Shown: positions 55,100-64,000 of the stretch, piece by piece
Position numbering within the stretch: position 1 is the first letter of the stretch
Layout: each line of letters opens with the position of its first letter
DNA from: Diphasiastrum complanatum
Taxonomy: Eukaryota > Streptophyta > Lycopodiopsida > Lycopodiales > Lycopodiaceae
Direction of reading: 5' to 3'
Length of the DNA stretch: 64,000 bases
Assembly: GCA_029204225.1 (NCBI GenBank)
Contig: CM055101.1
Coordinates: 2,598,528 to 2,662,527, forward strand
Notes under the pieces: model-generated
The model's input: the letters and a program-made list of their open reading frames with translations, nothing else
The model's database searches: none
What the model was told of the DNA's origin: nothing
Program-made: the position numbers and the translations under genes

Positions 55100-55252
55100 T
55101 GTTAGAAATCCATAAATCATAATATGGATGGACAGACTAGGATTTGAACCCAGGATCTCCCTCATACCAGATGGGATGCTCTACCACGGAGCTATCCGCC
55201 CTGTTTGATAGTCCTCTCTAGAGTGTGGATTGATATTCCAACAACCCCCTCA
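55100..55252 (-). mobile_element. Short LTR-like element with polypurine tract, carrying a tRNA-like sequence
   Basis: On the minus strand a 144-bp unit starts TGTTGGAATATCAATCC and ends GGATTTCTAACA (TGTT...AACA). It is preceded by TTGAGGGGGT, a polypurine tract (about 55244-55252). This is the anatomy of a 3' LTR of a TRIM-type miniature retrotransposon. It lies at the break in the Gypsy integrase. Only one LTR is in the window; the internal part ends near 55310 at a Copia gag. Confidence 0.6.
55129..55201 (-). tRNA. tRNA-like sequence (possible Thr-GGT), probably a pseudo-tRNA in an LTR
   Basis: 73 nt fold as a cloverleaf. The acceptor GGGCGGA/TCTGTCC pairs at all seven positions (two G-T), the D-stem is GCTC/GAGC with loop CGTGGTA, and the T-arm is CTGGG-TTCAAAT-CCTAG. 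A and B box sequences are present (TAGCTC..GTGGTAGAGC and GGTTCAAATCC). The anticodon arm is imperfect: with CCCAT/GAGGG as stem and loop CTGGTAT the anticodon is GGT, but there is one A-A mismatch and an extra base before the stem. A Pro-TGG reading is possible with another register. No CCA is encoded, as expected in plants. It may still act as a pol III promoter. Confidence 0.55.
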
Positions 55253-55299
55253 AGCCACACTTGGTTGGGGTCCTAGCTGTCACCTGCCCCACAACTTGG

Positions 55300-56275
55300 G
55301 CCACCTAACCATGGCTTATGACAATAGATACACTCAATTTTTGGATTTAGCCAGCATGAATTGATAGTATGTCCTTTGCGTTTGCATCTCACGCATGTCT
55401 TCTTGTCTCCACTCTGCTGTTTCGACCTTTCTTTATTCTTCCATTTGCCTTTGCTGGCTCTTTCTGCTTACTAATCTCGATCTTGCTTTCGATCTGAGTC
55501 CCTCTTAGGCTTGAATTGCTTCTTTGTTATTTCTTTGTTATTGTAGAGGGCTTGGTCAGAAACATCCTTGTGATCAAGATGCTCTCGAGCTTCGACTTCT
55601 TCTCGAATCTCGACAACAGCCTTTTCGAGTGTCATTGTAGAATCTTTTGCTAGCAGCATTCTAGTTGTTTGAAAGGATTTTGGTAAGGCTCTCAACAGAT
55701 ATGTATGCTGCTTCTCTACTAACATTGCATTTTTTGCTCTAGAATTGTGTAAAGAAAGAAATAGATCTTTCATCTTCCTGATAAAGGAAGTGAGGTCTTT
55801 GCCATCCCACTGCAGGTTTGTCAGCTGATCTTCGAGCAGCATTATCTGACTGCATGATTTCGTCTGAAATCTTGTGAGTAATGTATCCCAGATCTTTTTT
55901 GCTTTAGAGATTGTAGCCAGGCCGAGAGCTAGGCTATCCTTGATGGATGCAAATAACACGGCTACTGCTTTGTCATTCTTCTCCCTCCATTCACGTAGCT
56001 CCTTGCGTGTTGTTCTAGGCATCTCCTCGATGCCATATACCTAGGGGAATAATCCTTCTCCCTTTAGTATCAGCGAGGTCTTAACCTTCCATGCTAGGAA
56101 GTTAGATCCTGATGAATCGAGGACTGTACAGATCTTGGATTGTCTGTTGCTTATTGAAGCCATTGATGTGAATTGTGTTCTCACTTGTTGATGGTTATTT
56201 GTTTGAATGCTTAGCCTCCTAGATCTGATAGCTTTGTGGCTATGTGAGACTATGACAAGGTGGGCTCTGATACCA
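55300..56275 (-). pseudogene. Copia gag (family A) with primer-binding site
   Basis: A PBS (complement of GCTCTGATACCA, 56264-56275) follows the LTR. Gag opens at about 56163 with MASISNRQSKICTVLDSSGS, then NFLAWKVKTSLILKGEGLFP, a stop, and a long open part (56022-55471): KELREWREKNDKAVAVLFAS, LTRFQTKSCSQIMLLEDQLT, TYLLRALPKSFQTTRMLLAK, VEIREEVEAREHLDHKD. A short zinc-knuckle remnant is seen near 55360-55410. It is the best-preserved family A gag here and the template for recognising 23680-24048 and 29401-30245. Confidence 0.88.
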
Positions 56276-56279
56276 CTGA

Positions 56280-56622
56280 TGTGAAAAATGTGGAACGCAA
56301 ATTGCAAATATCAATCAGGCTCTATAACAAAATGAAACGAAATTGGATATAACGAAGTGAAACGAAGCGAAACTTGAACGAGCTCTGATACTGACATTGT
56401 TGAAGCAAAATCAAATTAATCGTGAATGAAAAGCAATTAGGATGGATTTCGGATATGATTGCTGGTCACTGCCAGCTATATCATTTCTACAATCCTCCAG
56501 AATGTAGACACACACTGTTGATCTACGTTTAGATTAATACAGCATTCAACAAAACTGAACCAGTGTGCGGAATTGATAAAATGAGTGAATGAGATACACA
56601 AGCGATGGCAGACAGTAATTCA
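56280..56622 (-). mobile_element. 5' LTR (about 343 bp) of a family A Copia element
   Basis: On the minus strand it starts TGAATTACTGTCTGCC and ends TTTTTCACA, four bases before the PBS. It resembles the LTR at 1098-1334. It abuts, at 56623, the broken end of another Copia RT on the same strand, so it inserted into that element. Confidence 0.75.
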
Positions 56623-57438
56623 TTCAAGATCAAAAAAAATTAAGAGAGATATGGTTAAATATTTTAGAGAGCCTATAAGCTTCCTAAAGAGGGTGATGTC
56701 CTCAAAGGATGCTTCATCACCTTCATTAGTTGCTTTCACAACATGCTCCATAGGGGTGTCAATCCCCTTACAATCTTTCATACCAAATCTTTCGAGAATG
56801 GAAGTAGCATACTTAGATTGACTTATGAATGTACAATTGCTACTTCTAGACACTTCTATCCCAAGTATAAACTTTAGGAAGCCTAGATCTACCATCTTGA
56901 ACTCACTAGATAAGTCAACTTTTACTTTGCCTATGCCATCATCATCATTTCCTGTCATAATGATTTCATCAACATAAAGAACCAAAATGATGATCTTTCC
57001 TTCATTGCATTTGAAATATAAAGAAAGTTCATAAGCACTTAGTACAAAGCCAAGGGAATAGAGAAAATCATGCAACCTAGAGTACCAAGCTCTAGGTGCT
57101 TGCTTCAAGCCATATAGGCTTTTCCTTAAGTAGCACACCTTTTGCTCCTCACCAACCTTGATGAAGCCCTTGGGTTGCATCATGTAGATTTCCCCTTCTA
57201 AGAAGCCATTCAAGAAGGCATTTGTCACATTCATTTGATAGAGATCCCATTTGAACAAAGTAGCAATGCAAATGATTAATCTAATAGTTACAAGCTTAGC
57301 TACAGGTGCAAATGTTTCTTCATAATCCAATCCTTTTATTTGAAGAAATCCCTTAGCAACAAGCCTAGCTTTGTACTTACTAATAGATCCATCTTGATTG
57401 TACTTAATTCTATAGATCCCCTTACATGCAACATCCAA
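56623..57438 (-). pseudogene. Copia reverse transcriptase (interrupted by an LTR)
   Basis: A 272-codon open frame: GIYRIKYNQDGSISKYKARL, VAKGFLQIKGLDYEETFAPV, LYQMNVTNAFLNG, QPKGFIKVGEEQKVCYLRKS, LYGLKQAPRAWYSRLHDFLY, LVLYVDEIIMTGNDDDG, then QSKYATSILERFGMKDCKGI. The frame is otherwise intact, but YXDD is YVDE and the usual MDV of the first catalytic motif is MNV. It stops at RKLIGSLKYL where the family A LTR inserted; RNase H is gone. Integrase lies upstream, overlapping slightly in another frame. Confidence 0.9.
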
Positions 57439-58159
57439 AGATCTTAAAATCTTTTACATTGGGTTTCTTATCAAACAAGTCTTGATAAGGTGAGATCCCA
57501 TCTATAGCACTACTAGGAAGTCTATTACACAAATAATTAGCACATGTTATGGCTTCTTCCCAAAATGAGATGGGAAGTGATGCATCAAGTCTCAAAGACT
57601 TTGCACACTCACATAGACTCCTATTTTTCCTCTCGGCCACCCCATTTTGTTGAGGGGTGTAGGAACAAGTGTATTGTAACTTAATACCATTGGTCTCAAA
57701 AAAGTCTTTCATTTTATTGGAGGTGTACTCTCCTCCATTATCACATCTTAGTGCTTTGATAGAAGTACTAAGTTGTTTCTCTACTAGAGACTTGAACTTA
57801 ATGAAAGCTTCATAAACAAGACTTTTCTTTGATAGTAACTCAATCCATGTGAATCTAGTACAATCATCTATAAAAGTTACATACATCAAGGCACCTCCAT
57901 TACTTGCATGTGAAAAACTATGTACATCAGAATGTATGAGATCCAAGGGAGAGAGAGATCTTGATGAAGATCTCTTGTAAGAAGACTTGTGTGTCTTTGC
58001 AAGGCCACATGCCTCACACATCTTTCCACACTTCTTGAAAGCTCTTGGTAGGCCGAGAGCTAGTTCCTTGAATAGATCTCTTCTCAAGTGCTCTAATATG
58101 TACAATATGAAGTACAACATAATTGATATAGATAATAGTGTCCATATAGGATGCTTCAC
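57422..58159 (-). pseudogene. Copia integrase
   Basis: Reads ACGLAKTHKSSYKRSSSRSL (end of the GAG-pre-integrase zinc region), DLIHSDVHSFSHASNGGALM (catalytic D), YVTFIDDCTRFTWIELLSKK, RCDNGGEYTSNKMKDFFETN (second D), YTPQQNGVAERKNRSLCECA (E), ending in FGCCM. All three D,D,E residues are present. Its N-terminal zinc-binding start is displaced: upstream (58160-60100) is unrelated sequence instead of the expected LWHKRLGHPN segment. The RT frame overlaps at 57422-57438. Confidence 0.9.
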
Positions 58160-58388
58160 TATTTCTTACATCAATTTTACATAGAATGGTGAACAAGATA
58201 CATGTAAAAGGACATAGACCCACCTTTGAATTCTCTATAATAGCAGCAAACAAGTTGTAAGTGAAAGTAACCAACAAGTGTTTGCATGCCTCCTCCACAT
58301 TCCACTATGTCCATAGTGAATGCACCATGTATCTCCATGAATGAACCTCCATCACCACCTTGCCTTTGTAGATCTCCAATCCATGAAA

Positions 58389-58922
58389 TTATTTGAGTGA
58401 ATGAATGCCAAAATGATGTGTTCTCTGCTCCATTTTAATGAGCAAAATTTGAACTTGAAATACTTGAAGTACTTCACAAGATTTGCATACAACCCTTGAT
58501 CCTACATTGTCAACAATTTGCCAATTTGCCGACACTAGGATGCTAGATCTTGAACTTTGCTCAAAAGTAAACATATTGACCACTTCAATATCTTTCAAGA
58601 TTCGAATGAATGCATGTACTTGATCATAAAAACCAGCAATGATAACTATTCCATCTCCAAGATCCAAAGGATGCAAAACTATGGAACTAGTTTCATTGAA
58701 TTTTGACAATTCCAACACATTGACATGGCAATGTTCATACATGCGATTAAACAAGTAAGGTAGATTAAAAGGAAACTTCCTTGCTACTCCAAGAACCTGT
58801 AAAAATAGATCCAAATTGCTTTGCAAATGTGGATCCCCTTTAATGCTTTTGACTAACTTCCAATTGCTACTTGCGTCTTGGTATTGTTGAAGCAATTCAA
58901 GATCAACATCTTGATCTTCCAA
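58389..58922 (-). CDS. Unknown ORF between Copia protease and integrase (177 aa)
   Basis: It has an acidic start (EDQDVDLELLQQYQDASSNW), a hydrophobic middle (LGDGIVIIAGFYDQVHAFIR) and Cys/Val-rich end. The frame is open upstream to about 59105 except for one TGA at about 58942, giving LLVYDGDIVFTNYSERLK, EILWDVNHVFEREYLQRFIS. LLVYDGD could be a far relative of an RT LLLYVDD box, but this is weak. No family is recognised. It is part of a 1.9 kb coding insert unique to this element. Confidence 0.4.
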   Translation of the reverse strand: MEDQDVDLELLQQYQDASSNWKLVKSIKGDPHLQSNLDLFLQVLGVARKFPFNLPYLFNRMYEHCHVNVLELSKFNETSSIVLHPLDLGDGIVIIAGFYDQVHAFIRILKDIEVVNMFTFEQSSRSSILVSANWQIVDNVGSRVVCKSCEVLQVFQVQILLIKMEQRTHHFGIHSLK

Positions 58923-59566
58923 TAAAATATCAAGGACTTTTCATTTATAAATATCTTTAGATATGAACCTCTGAAGATACTCCCTCTCAAACACATGATT
59001 AACATCCCACAAGATCTCATCATTGCTTGATTTTAACCTTTCACTATAGTTAGTGAAAACAATGTCACCATCATAAACCAAAAGATAGATTTCTACAATT
59101 CTATCCAACATGAGTAAAGTAGATGAAGTTGAGTATCAAACCTAATCAAACCAGCCTATTTGAGTTCAAACCAAACCTCAATGATCTCACCAATGAGATC
59201 TTCCTTGCCTTGAAGAAATTGCCACTTGAGTTGCTCCATGTAGTCTTCTTCATCCAACCTTTTGCCATCTTGATCATGCATGAACACTCCACCACAATCA
59301 TAGCATCCTTTGAGTTGATGAATAGATGTAAGATCCATGCCTTGGATCTTCATAAAAGTCACTCTTCATTTGCCCTTTCCTTCACAAGACTCCCTCTTAA
59401 TGATCACACCACAAAAGCTAGCAATCTCCCTCTTGATAGTTGCATCATAAGAAATGGAAGAATCTCGAACAATAGAAGCCATGAAAAGAATACATAGTAC
59501 CTTCAACATAAGAATGATCGAAGTACTTTTTCTTGTCAAACTTGGACTTCTAATAAATGATAAAGA

Positions 59567-60604
59567 TTATGATAATGAACCCTCACTATCATTCACAAAA
59601 GCATCATTCAAAGTACATCCTACTTTGAACACTTCATAGTCATCTCTCCCTTTTGACTTGAGATCTTCCTCACCAAATCTCATGATAGAACCTTTTGATC
59701 TACTTTCTTTATGAATACATGTGATACCACTTGTTGCACAAATGACTTTCTTGGACTCATCACATAAAGATGCAAAAGAACCTTTTTCTTCAAACATGCT
59801 CACAACACCATCTTTTTCCAAATGAGTAAATAAGTCATTAGCAACAACCATTTCCAAAGAAGAGTTTTCATCACCTCCATTGATGAAGTTAGCTCTCTTC
59901 TTACCTTTTTCATTTTTGCACTTGCCATGTAGTTCCATTGAAGATCCACCAAGACTTGGAAATCTATGAGTAGAAGAGTTCAAACATGATCCTAATTTAG
60001 CACCACATGACTCCATTTGACTAGTACGTAGCACTAGTCCATCTTCAAGATCCAATAAATCCAAAGCATTGATCATAGATTCACCAAAAGTTGCCAAGTT
60101 AGCACAACAATAACTATCTCCAAGAAGCTCATTAGATCTCAACTTAGATCTAGCACAAGGAAGCTCTTTAGACTTTGCATAAGATTTACCAATCTTATTG
60201 ATGCTAGGAATTGACTTTTGAAAGTTGAGAGAACCACCAACATCCATTTCATTCCTCTTGTTAGACATAACAAATGCATCAATCTTGTAAAGTCTACCTT
60301 GTCTATTGCCCCTAGCAATCAAGACACCTCCCTTAGTAATGAAGCAAACATCCCCAACAAACTTTGTCTTGTACCCGTTCTTTAACATTTGACCAACACT
60401 TAGCAAATTCCTTGAAAGTGAAGGAATGTAAAGAACACTGTCAAGCCTTGCAAGGCAAATAGGAATTGAGCCAATACCTTTGATCATACACTCACCACCA
60501 TTTGGCATGTGAACCACTTTCTTGGTTCCAACATAAGATATCAAAGAAGTAAAGAACTCTTTGTGACTAGTCATGTGTGAACTAGATCCACTCTTGAAGA
60601 ACAC
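59567..60604 (-). CDS. Copia protease with an unknown C-terminal extension (345 aa)
   Basis: The N-terminal 110 residues are a Copia protease: FFKSGSSSHMTSHKEFFTSL (active-site D-S-G read as K-S-G), GECMIKGIGSIPICLARLDS, VLYIPSLSRNLLSVGQMLKN, GNRQGRLYKIDAF. After that, instead of the GAG-pre-integrase box, come about 230 residues of Ser/Cys/Lys-rich sequence (NALDLLDLEDGLVLRTSQ, SMELHGKCKNEKGKKRANFI) that match no domain I know. The frame is open throughout. Upstream is the zinc-knuckle gag; downstream is the 58389-59105 ORF. Confidence 0.55.
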   Translation of the reverse strand: MFFKSGSSSHMTSHKEFFTSLISYVGTKKVVHMPNGGECMIKGIGSIPICLARLDSVLYIPSLSRNLLSVGQMLKNGYKTKFVGDVCFITKGGVLIARGNRQGRLYKIDAFVMSNKRNEMDVGGSLNFQKSIPSINKIGKSYAKSKELPCARSKLRSNELLGDSYCCANLATFGESMINALDLLDLEDGLVLRTSQMESCGAKLGSCLNSSTHRFPSLGGSSMELHGKCKNEKGKKRANFINGGDENSSLEMVVANDLFTHLEKDGVVSMFEEKGSFASLCDESKKVICATSGITCIHKESRSKGSIMRFGEEDLKSKGRDDYEVFKVGCTLNDAFVNDSEGSLS

Positions 60605-61205
60605 ATCATGAGAGAATCACAAGAATCCAGATCCTCATTAGAAGTACAAAAGTTGTTTTGTTTGCTACCTTCATTACTTTGCTTCTTATGACATTCATTT
60701 GCATAATGACCTTTTATCCCACAATAAAGACACTTGAACTTTGACTTATCTTTCTTTCTAAAAGAAGTAGAAGAGGAGGAGGAAGAGTGATCATCAAGAT
60801 CTGTGTTACCATCTTTGGACCATTTCCCTTTGCCTTTACCTTTGCCTTTGACTTTGCCTTTTGTGAAGAAAGCCTCTTCACCTCCACCTTGCAAAGATGC
60901 ACCATCAAGCTTTGATTGCAACCTATGTTCTTCAGCCAATAAGATTTCTTGCAAGTCAACCACACTTGGCAAGACTCTTTGAATGGCAATTTTTGCACAA
61001 GGTTAGCATGTTCATCTAGCAAACCATGCAACATAACCTGGACTATTTCACCATCTTTTATGCTTTCATCAATGCATGCTAGATCATCACTTAAGGACTT
61101 AACCCTCAAGACAAATGCATGAGCACTTTCTCCCTCTCTTTGTCTACTAGAAAATATTTTCCTCCATAGGGTCAATACCCTAGATGTGGACTTTGATAAG
61201 CTTTC
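60571..61205 (-). pseudogene. Copia gag C-terminus with zinc knuckle
   Basis: Reads TLWRKIFSSRQREGESAHAF, VLRVKSLSDDLACIDESIKD and HGLLDEHANLVQKLPFKES in one frame (to 60970), then, in a shifted frame, a Gly/Lys repeat (KGKVKGKGKGKGKW) and CLYCGIKGHYANECHKKQ, a perfect CX2CX4HX4C knuckle. The gag N-terminus is missing: at about 61205 the sequence switches to a plus-strand Copia element. Confidence 0.85.
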
Positions 61206-61277
61206 AAATTGCTAGAAGACTTTAGGTTCAGATCTCTTAGAGAAACCATAAAAGTTTATAGTGCTTTTTCACATTAA

Positions 61278-61595
61278 AAAATGGCATCAATGGGTGGTTT
61301 TTTGCTTGAAGCTAGTGAAAGGCTCACATCCACTAATTATGCTACTTGGATAGTTTGAATGGAGTCTTTGCTTGTACTTCATGATCTTTATGACATAGTA
61401 CTTGAGGTGGAAGTAGATCCTCAAGGAGGAGTTGAATTGGTAAAGTACAAAAAGAGATGTAGAGTTGCATTACATTTCATAAAAATGAATGTAAGTAATG
61501 AACTTTTGAAGGAAATCTCATCTTGTACCACATCCAAAGAGGCATGGGATTAATTAAATGCAATTCATGGATCCAAAAATACTTCAAGGATACTC
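61278..61595 (+). pseudogene. Copia gag N-terminus
   Basis: MASMGGFLLEASERLTSTNY, ATWIV*MESLLVLHD, then CRVALHFIKMNVSNELLKEI and SSCTTSKEAWD*LNAIHGSK. Two stops (61357-61359 and 61551-61553) separate it from the long open frame that follows. No LTR or PBS precedes it; only about 70 bp of leader-like DNA is left after the junction with the minus-strand copy. Confidence 0.85.
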
Positions 61596-63551
61596 ATGCT
61601 TAGGAATCAAATCCTTCAAAGCATGAAAGGAAGTACTGAAAGTGCCCAAAATTATGTCTTTAGGATCAAATTTTTGAATAAGGAGTTGTCTTCTATAGAT
61701 GATAAAATCAAAGATGATGAATTAGTTCAAATCATTTTGAATGGATTAGGAGATGATTATTCCAATCTTGTTCAAACCTTTGCTATTCAAGATTCACTTC
61801 CTAGTATTGAAAAACTTCAAAGTGTGCTTGTAAGTGAGGAGAGTAGAATGCTTCATATCAAAAGTAGGATGAGTTCCTTATCTTTGAATGATGGTGATGA
61901 AAAGGCTAACTTTTCCTTGAAAGGCAAGAAGAAAAAGTTTCCATCCAAGAAGACTCAAGACATGGAGATGGAGAGCAAAGATGGAGCATCAAGTTCCAAA
62001 GGCAAGAGCAAGAAGGACAAGAAGAAGTTAAAATGTTTCTTTTGTGGAAAAAAAGAGACATTTTGCATCCGAGTGCTACAAGAAGAAGAATGCCCAAGAG
62101 AAGGACAATCAAGGCAATCTTATGCTGATAGTGGGGCAAGCTCTCACATGACTCACCAAAAAGACTACTTTTCTAATCTACTTTCTTACAATAGTTCTAA
62201 GAGATTTAACTTCAATGCAAGTGATCAAGAATGTGAGATTGTAGGTGTTGGATCCATTCCTTTATGTCTAGGATCATCTAAAAAAGTAGATCTATACAAT
62301 GTTCTTTATGTACCTTCAATTACAAAGAACTTGTTGAGTGTAGGACAACTTATGGATAGTGGATTAGATGTACATTTCAAGCATGGAGCATGTTCTATCT
62401 TGAAAGATGAAAAATGTATTGCTAGTGGTTTCAAGCAAGGGAGGTTATTTAAATTGGATGCTAATGTGACGGTTGGAAGTGTGAACATGGCAAGGGAGGA
62501 GCCCACTCAAGTGGAATTATGGCACAAAAGGTTAGGCCATCCTAACTACAAAGTTATGGAGACCATGGTGACAAAGGAGCTAGCAAGTGGACTTCCCAAA
62601 ACCATATCCAAGTGTGGCAAGCTTTGTGAAGCTTGTGGACTCTCCAAATCTTATAAGCTTCCTTTCAAGAGATCTTTGATAAGATCTAACTCTCCTCTTG
62701 ACCTTATACACTCGGATGTTCATTCATTTTCACATGAGTCAAATGGTGGAGCTCTTATGTATGTCACTTTAATTGATGATAAATCAAGATACTCTTGGGT
62801 TTATCTCTTGTCTAACAAAAGTGAGGTTTTTGAGTCCTTTGTAAAGTTGAAAACTCTTGTGGAAAAACAACTTAATACTAGCTTGAAAGTATTAAGAAGT
62901 GATAATGGAGGGGAGTACATCTCCAATAGGATGAAAGAGTTTTGTGAAACTAATGGCATAAAAAGAGAGTTTACTTGTACATATACTCCACAACAAAATG
63001 GCGTAGCTAAGAGAAAGAATAGGACACTATGTGAGTGTGCTAAAGCTATGAGATTAGATGCATCTCTTCCTATTTCATTTTGGGCAGAAGCTATTTTATG
63101 TGCAAACTTTCTTTGTAATAGAATGACTAATAGTGCCATTGAAGGACTTACACCTTATGAAGTATTGTTTGGCAAAAAGCCAAATCTTAATGATTTGAAA
63201 GTTTTTGGATGTACTTGTTATGTACATATTCCTTTAGAAACAAGGAAAAAGGAAGATGCCACTTCTTTCAAAGGCATCTTTGTTGACAGTAAGAAAGCTT
63301 ATAGGATATTTGATCCTATTACCAAGAAAGTTGTAAGTAGAGATGTACTTTTTGATGAATCTCTCCAAACCAAAGGAAAGGTGACTTCCAACAACACTCA
63401 ACTTGTCAAGGATCATGCTATGGCCAAGGAGGAGCTTCATGAAGATGAAGACCAAGTGGAACTTACTCAAAGTCCAAGGGTGCCAAGAAGATCAACGAGG
63501 ACAAGGATTGAGCCATCAAGGCTCACTTATAGTGACAAACGGGAGCAATAG
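61596..63551 (+). CDS. Copia gag-protease-integrase polyprotein (651 aa, 3'-truncated)
   Basis: The longest open frame in the window. Gag continues (LRNQILQSMKGSTESAQNYV, LNGLGDDYSNLVQTFAIQDS). The zinc knuckle region reads CFFCGKKETFCIRVLQEEEC: a shift near 62050 and a compensating shift near 62120 replace the normal CX2CX4HX4C. Protease: YADSGASSHMTHQKDYF (D-S-G intact), VLYVPSITKNLLSVGQLMDS. GAG-pre-integrase: VELWHKRLGHPNYKVMETMV and CGKLCEACGLSKS. Integrase: DLIHSDVHSFSHESNGGALM, LRSDNGGEYISNRMKEFCET, YTPQQNGVAKRKNRTLCECA (the usual AERK is AKRK, so the catalytic E is lost). It ends at SRLTYSDKREQ and a stop created by the junction with an inverted leader at about 63548; RT and RNase H are missing. 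Confidence 0.85.
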   Translation: MLRNQILQSMKGSTESAQNYVFRIKFLNKELSSIDDKIKDDELVQIILNGLGDDYSNLVQTFAIQDSLPSIEKLQSVLVSEESRMLHIKSRMSSLSLNDGDEKANFSLKGKKKKFPSKKTQDMEMESKDGASSSKGKSKKDKKKLKCFFCGKKETFCIRVLQEEECPREGQSRQSYADSGASSHMTHQKDYFSNLLSYNSSKRFNFNASDQECEIVGVGSIPLCLGSSKKVDLYNVLYVPSITKNLLSVGQLMDSGLDVHFKHGACSILKDEKCIASGFKQGRLFKLDANVTVGSVNMAREEPTQVELWHKRLGHPNYKVMETMVTKELASGLPKTISKCGKLCEACGLSKSYKLPFKRSLIRSNSPLDLIHSDVHSFSHESNGGALMYVTLIDDKSRYSWVYLLSNKSEVFESFVKLKTLVEKQLNTSLKVLRSDNGGEYISNRMKEFCETNGIKREFTCTYTPQQNGVAKRKNRTLCECAKAMRLDASLPISFWAEAILCANFLCNRMTNSAIEGLTPYEVLFGKKPNLNDLKVFGCTCYVHIPLETRKKEDATSFKGIFVDSKKAYRIFDPITKKVVSRDVLFDESLQTKGKVTSNNTQLVKDHAMAKEELHEDEDQVELTQSPRVPRRSTRTRIEPSRLTYSDKREQ

Positions 63552-64000
63552 ACACAATCCTATCACTCATGAACCAATCTAGAATGATGGAAATTTAGAT
63601 TCTAGTCTCAAACTTGCAAAATCACTCCTTGATCTATGATTTTAAGCAATATCTCTCTTCAACTTCAACATGCACTCAACAAATCAGAGGAGATCAGTTA
63701 ATGCACCTAATTCAAGCTTGAAATTTAATTTTTTGGCTGATCTAATCCAAGAACTAATCAAGGAATTAGATTCTCTATTGAAAATGCTTGATTTTGCACT
63801 AAAAAACTTTCAAATTGGCTGTGTGAGTCAAATTGTACAAATTTTTGAATTTTCTCAACCAAAACCAGACCTGTACAGTCTCGCATGTGTGAAAATGTGT
63901 TCCTACAACCCACAACAAGTTCTGGTCCAAACATTTTGAGAATACCTATCAAATCCAACTCGCTACACAAAAATTAGCTAGTTTCCAAAAACTTGCTAAT
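63552..64000 (-). mobile_element. Leader region of a Copia element on the minus strand (N1-like)
   Basis: Read on the minus strand this matches the N1 leader (24900-25600): shared pieces include AACTAGTCAAATTTTG-like, GCACTAAAAAACTTTCAAAT and TTAGTTCTTGGATTAGATCA. The PBS and LTR would lie past the right edge. It joins the truncated plus-strand Copia ORF directly, so the two are nested or recombined. Confidence 0.75.

Noticed and set aside
55129-55201. A functional stand-alone tRNA gene
   Set aside because: The anticodon arm has a mismatch and an extra base, and the sequence lies inside an LTR-like unit; kept as tRNA-like only.

Overview
This window looks like nuclear DNA of a land plant, probably a seed plant with a large, repeat-rich genome. 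The evidence is a spliced GH28 polygalacturonase-type gene with plant-style domain order, several plant Ty1/Copia and Ty3/Gypsy retrotransposon lineages nested in one another, initiator-Met-tRNA primer-binding sites (TGGTATCAGAGC) behind many LTRs, and AT-rich gene-poor spacers. Nothing here fixes the species. There is no bacterial-style operon, no rRNA and no CRISPR array.

Layout. 1-2550: minus-strand Copia remnant with an LTR and duplicated primer-binding sites. 3206-14238: the only gene that reads as a complete coding unit, a five-exon polygalacturonase-like gene on the minus strand (1512 coding nt, 503 aa). Its second intron (7.9 kb) holds a decayed Gypsy element, and its first two introns use GC donors. 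14239-15400: its upstream region, rich in simple repeats. 15400-20430: AT-rich spacer with one very decayed Copia fragment. 20433-23668: minus-strand Copia remnant. 23680-30245: Copia gag split by a 5.3 kb element with two near-identical 0.83 kb LTRs (24049-29388). 30290-34372: a related Copia-derived element with unusual ORFs. 34379-41508: LTR and pol fragments of Copia, Gypsy and a possible CACTA element. 41510-45091: an island of non-retroelement sequence, with an intronless histone-H3-like pseudogene carrying a long C-terminal tail, a multi-exon unknown gene remnant, and two spliced exons of another unknown gene on the minus strand. 45100-64000: nested Copia and Gypsy fragments in both orientations, including an LTR-like module with a tRNA-like sequence inside it.

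How it works together. The polygalacturonase-like gene is the likely functional gene, but it lacks most catalytic residues of its family. The retroelements fall into lineages that appear to include coding-capable relatives (50640-53729, 61278-63549, 56623-57438) and derivatives that keep LTRs, primer-binding site and polypurine tract but have shortened gag and strongly altered pol-like ORFs (24049-29388, 30290-34372 and the 58160-60100 segment). These derivatives, the tailed H3-like pseudogene and the tRNA-bearing LTR are the most promising leads for undescribed biology. Most TE coding regions are broken by stops, frameshifts and nested insertions. All translations and comparisons here were made by eye.
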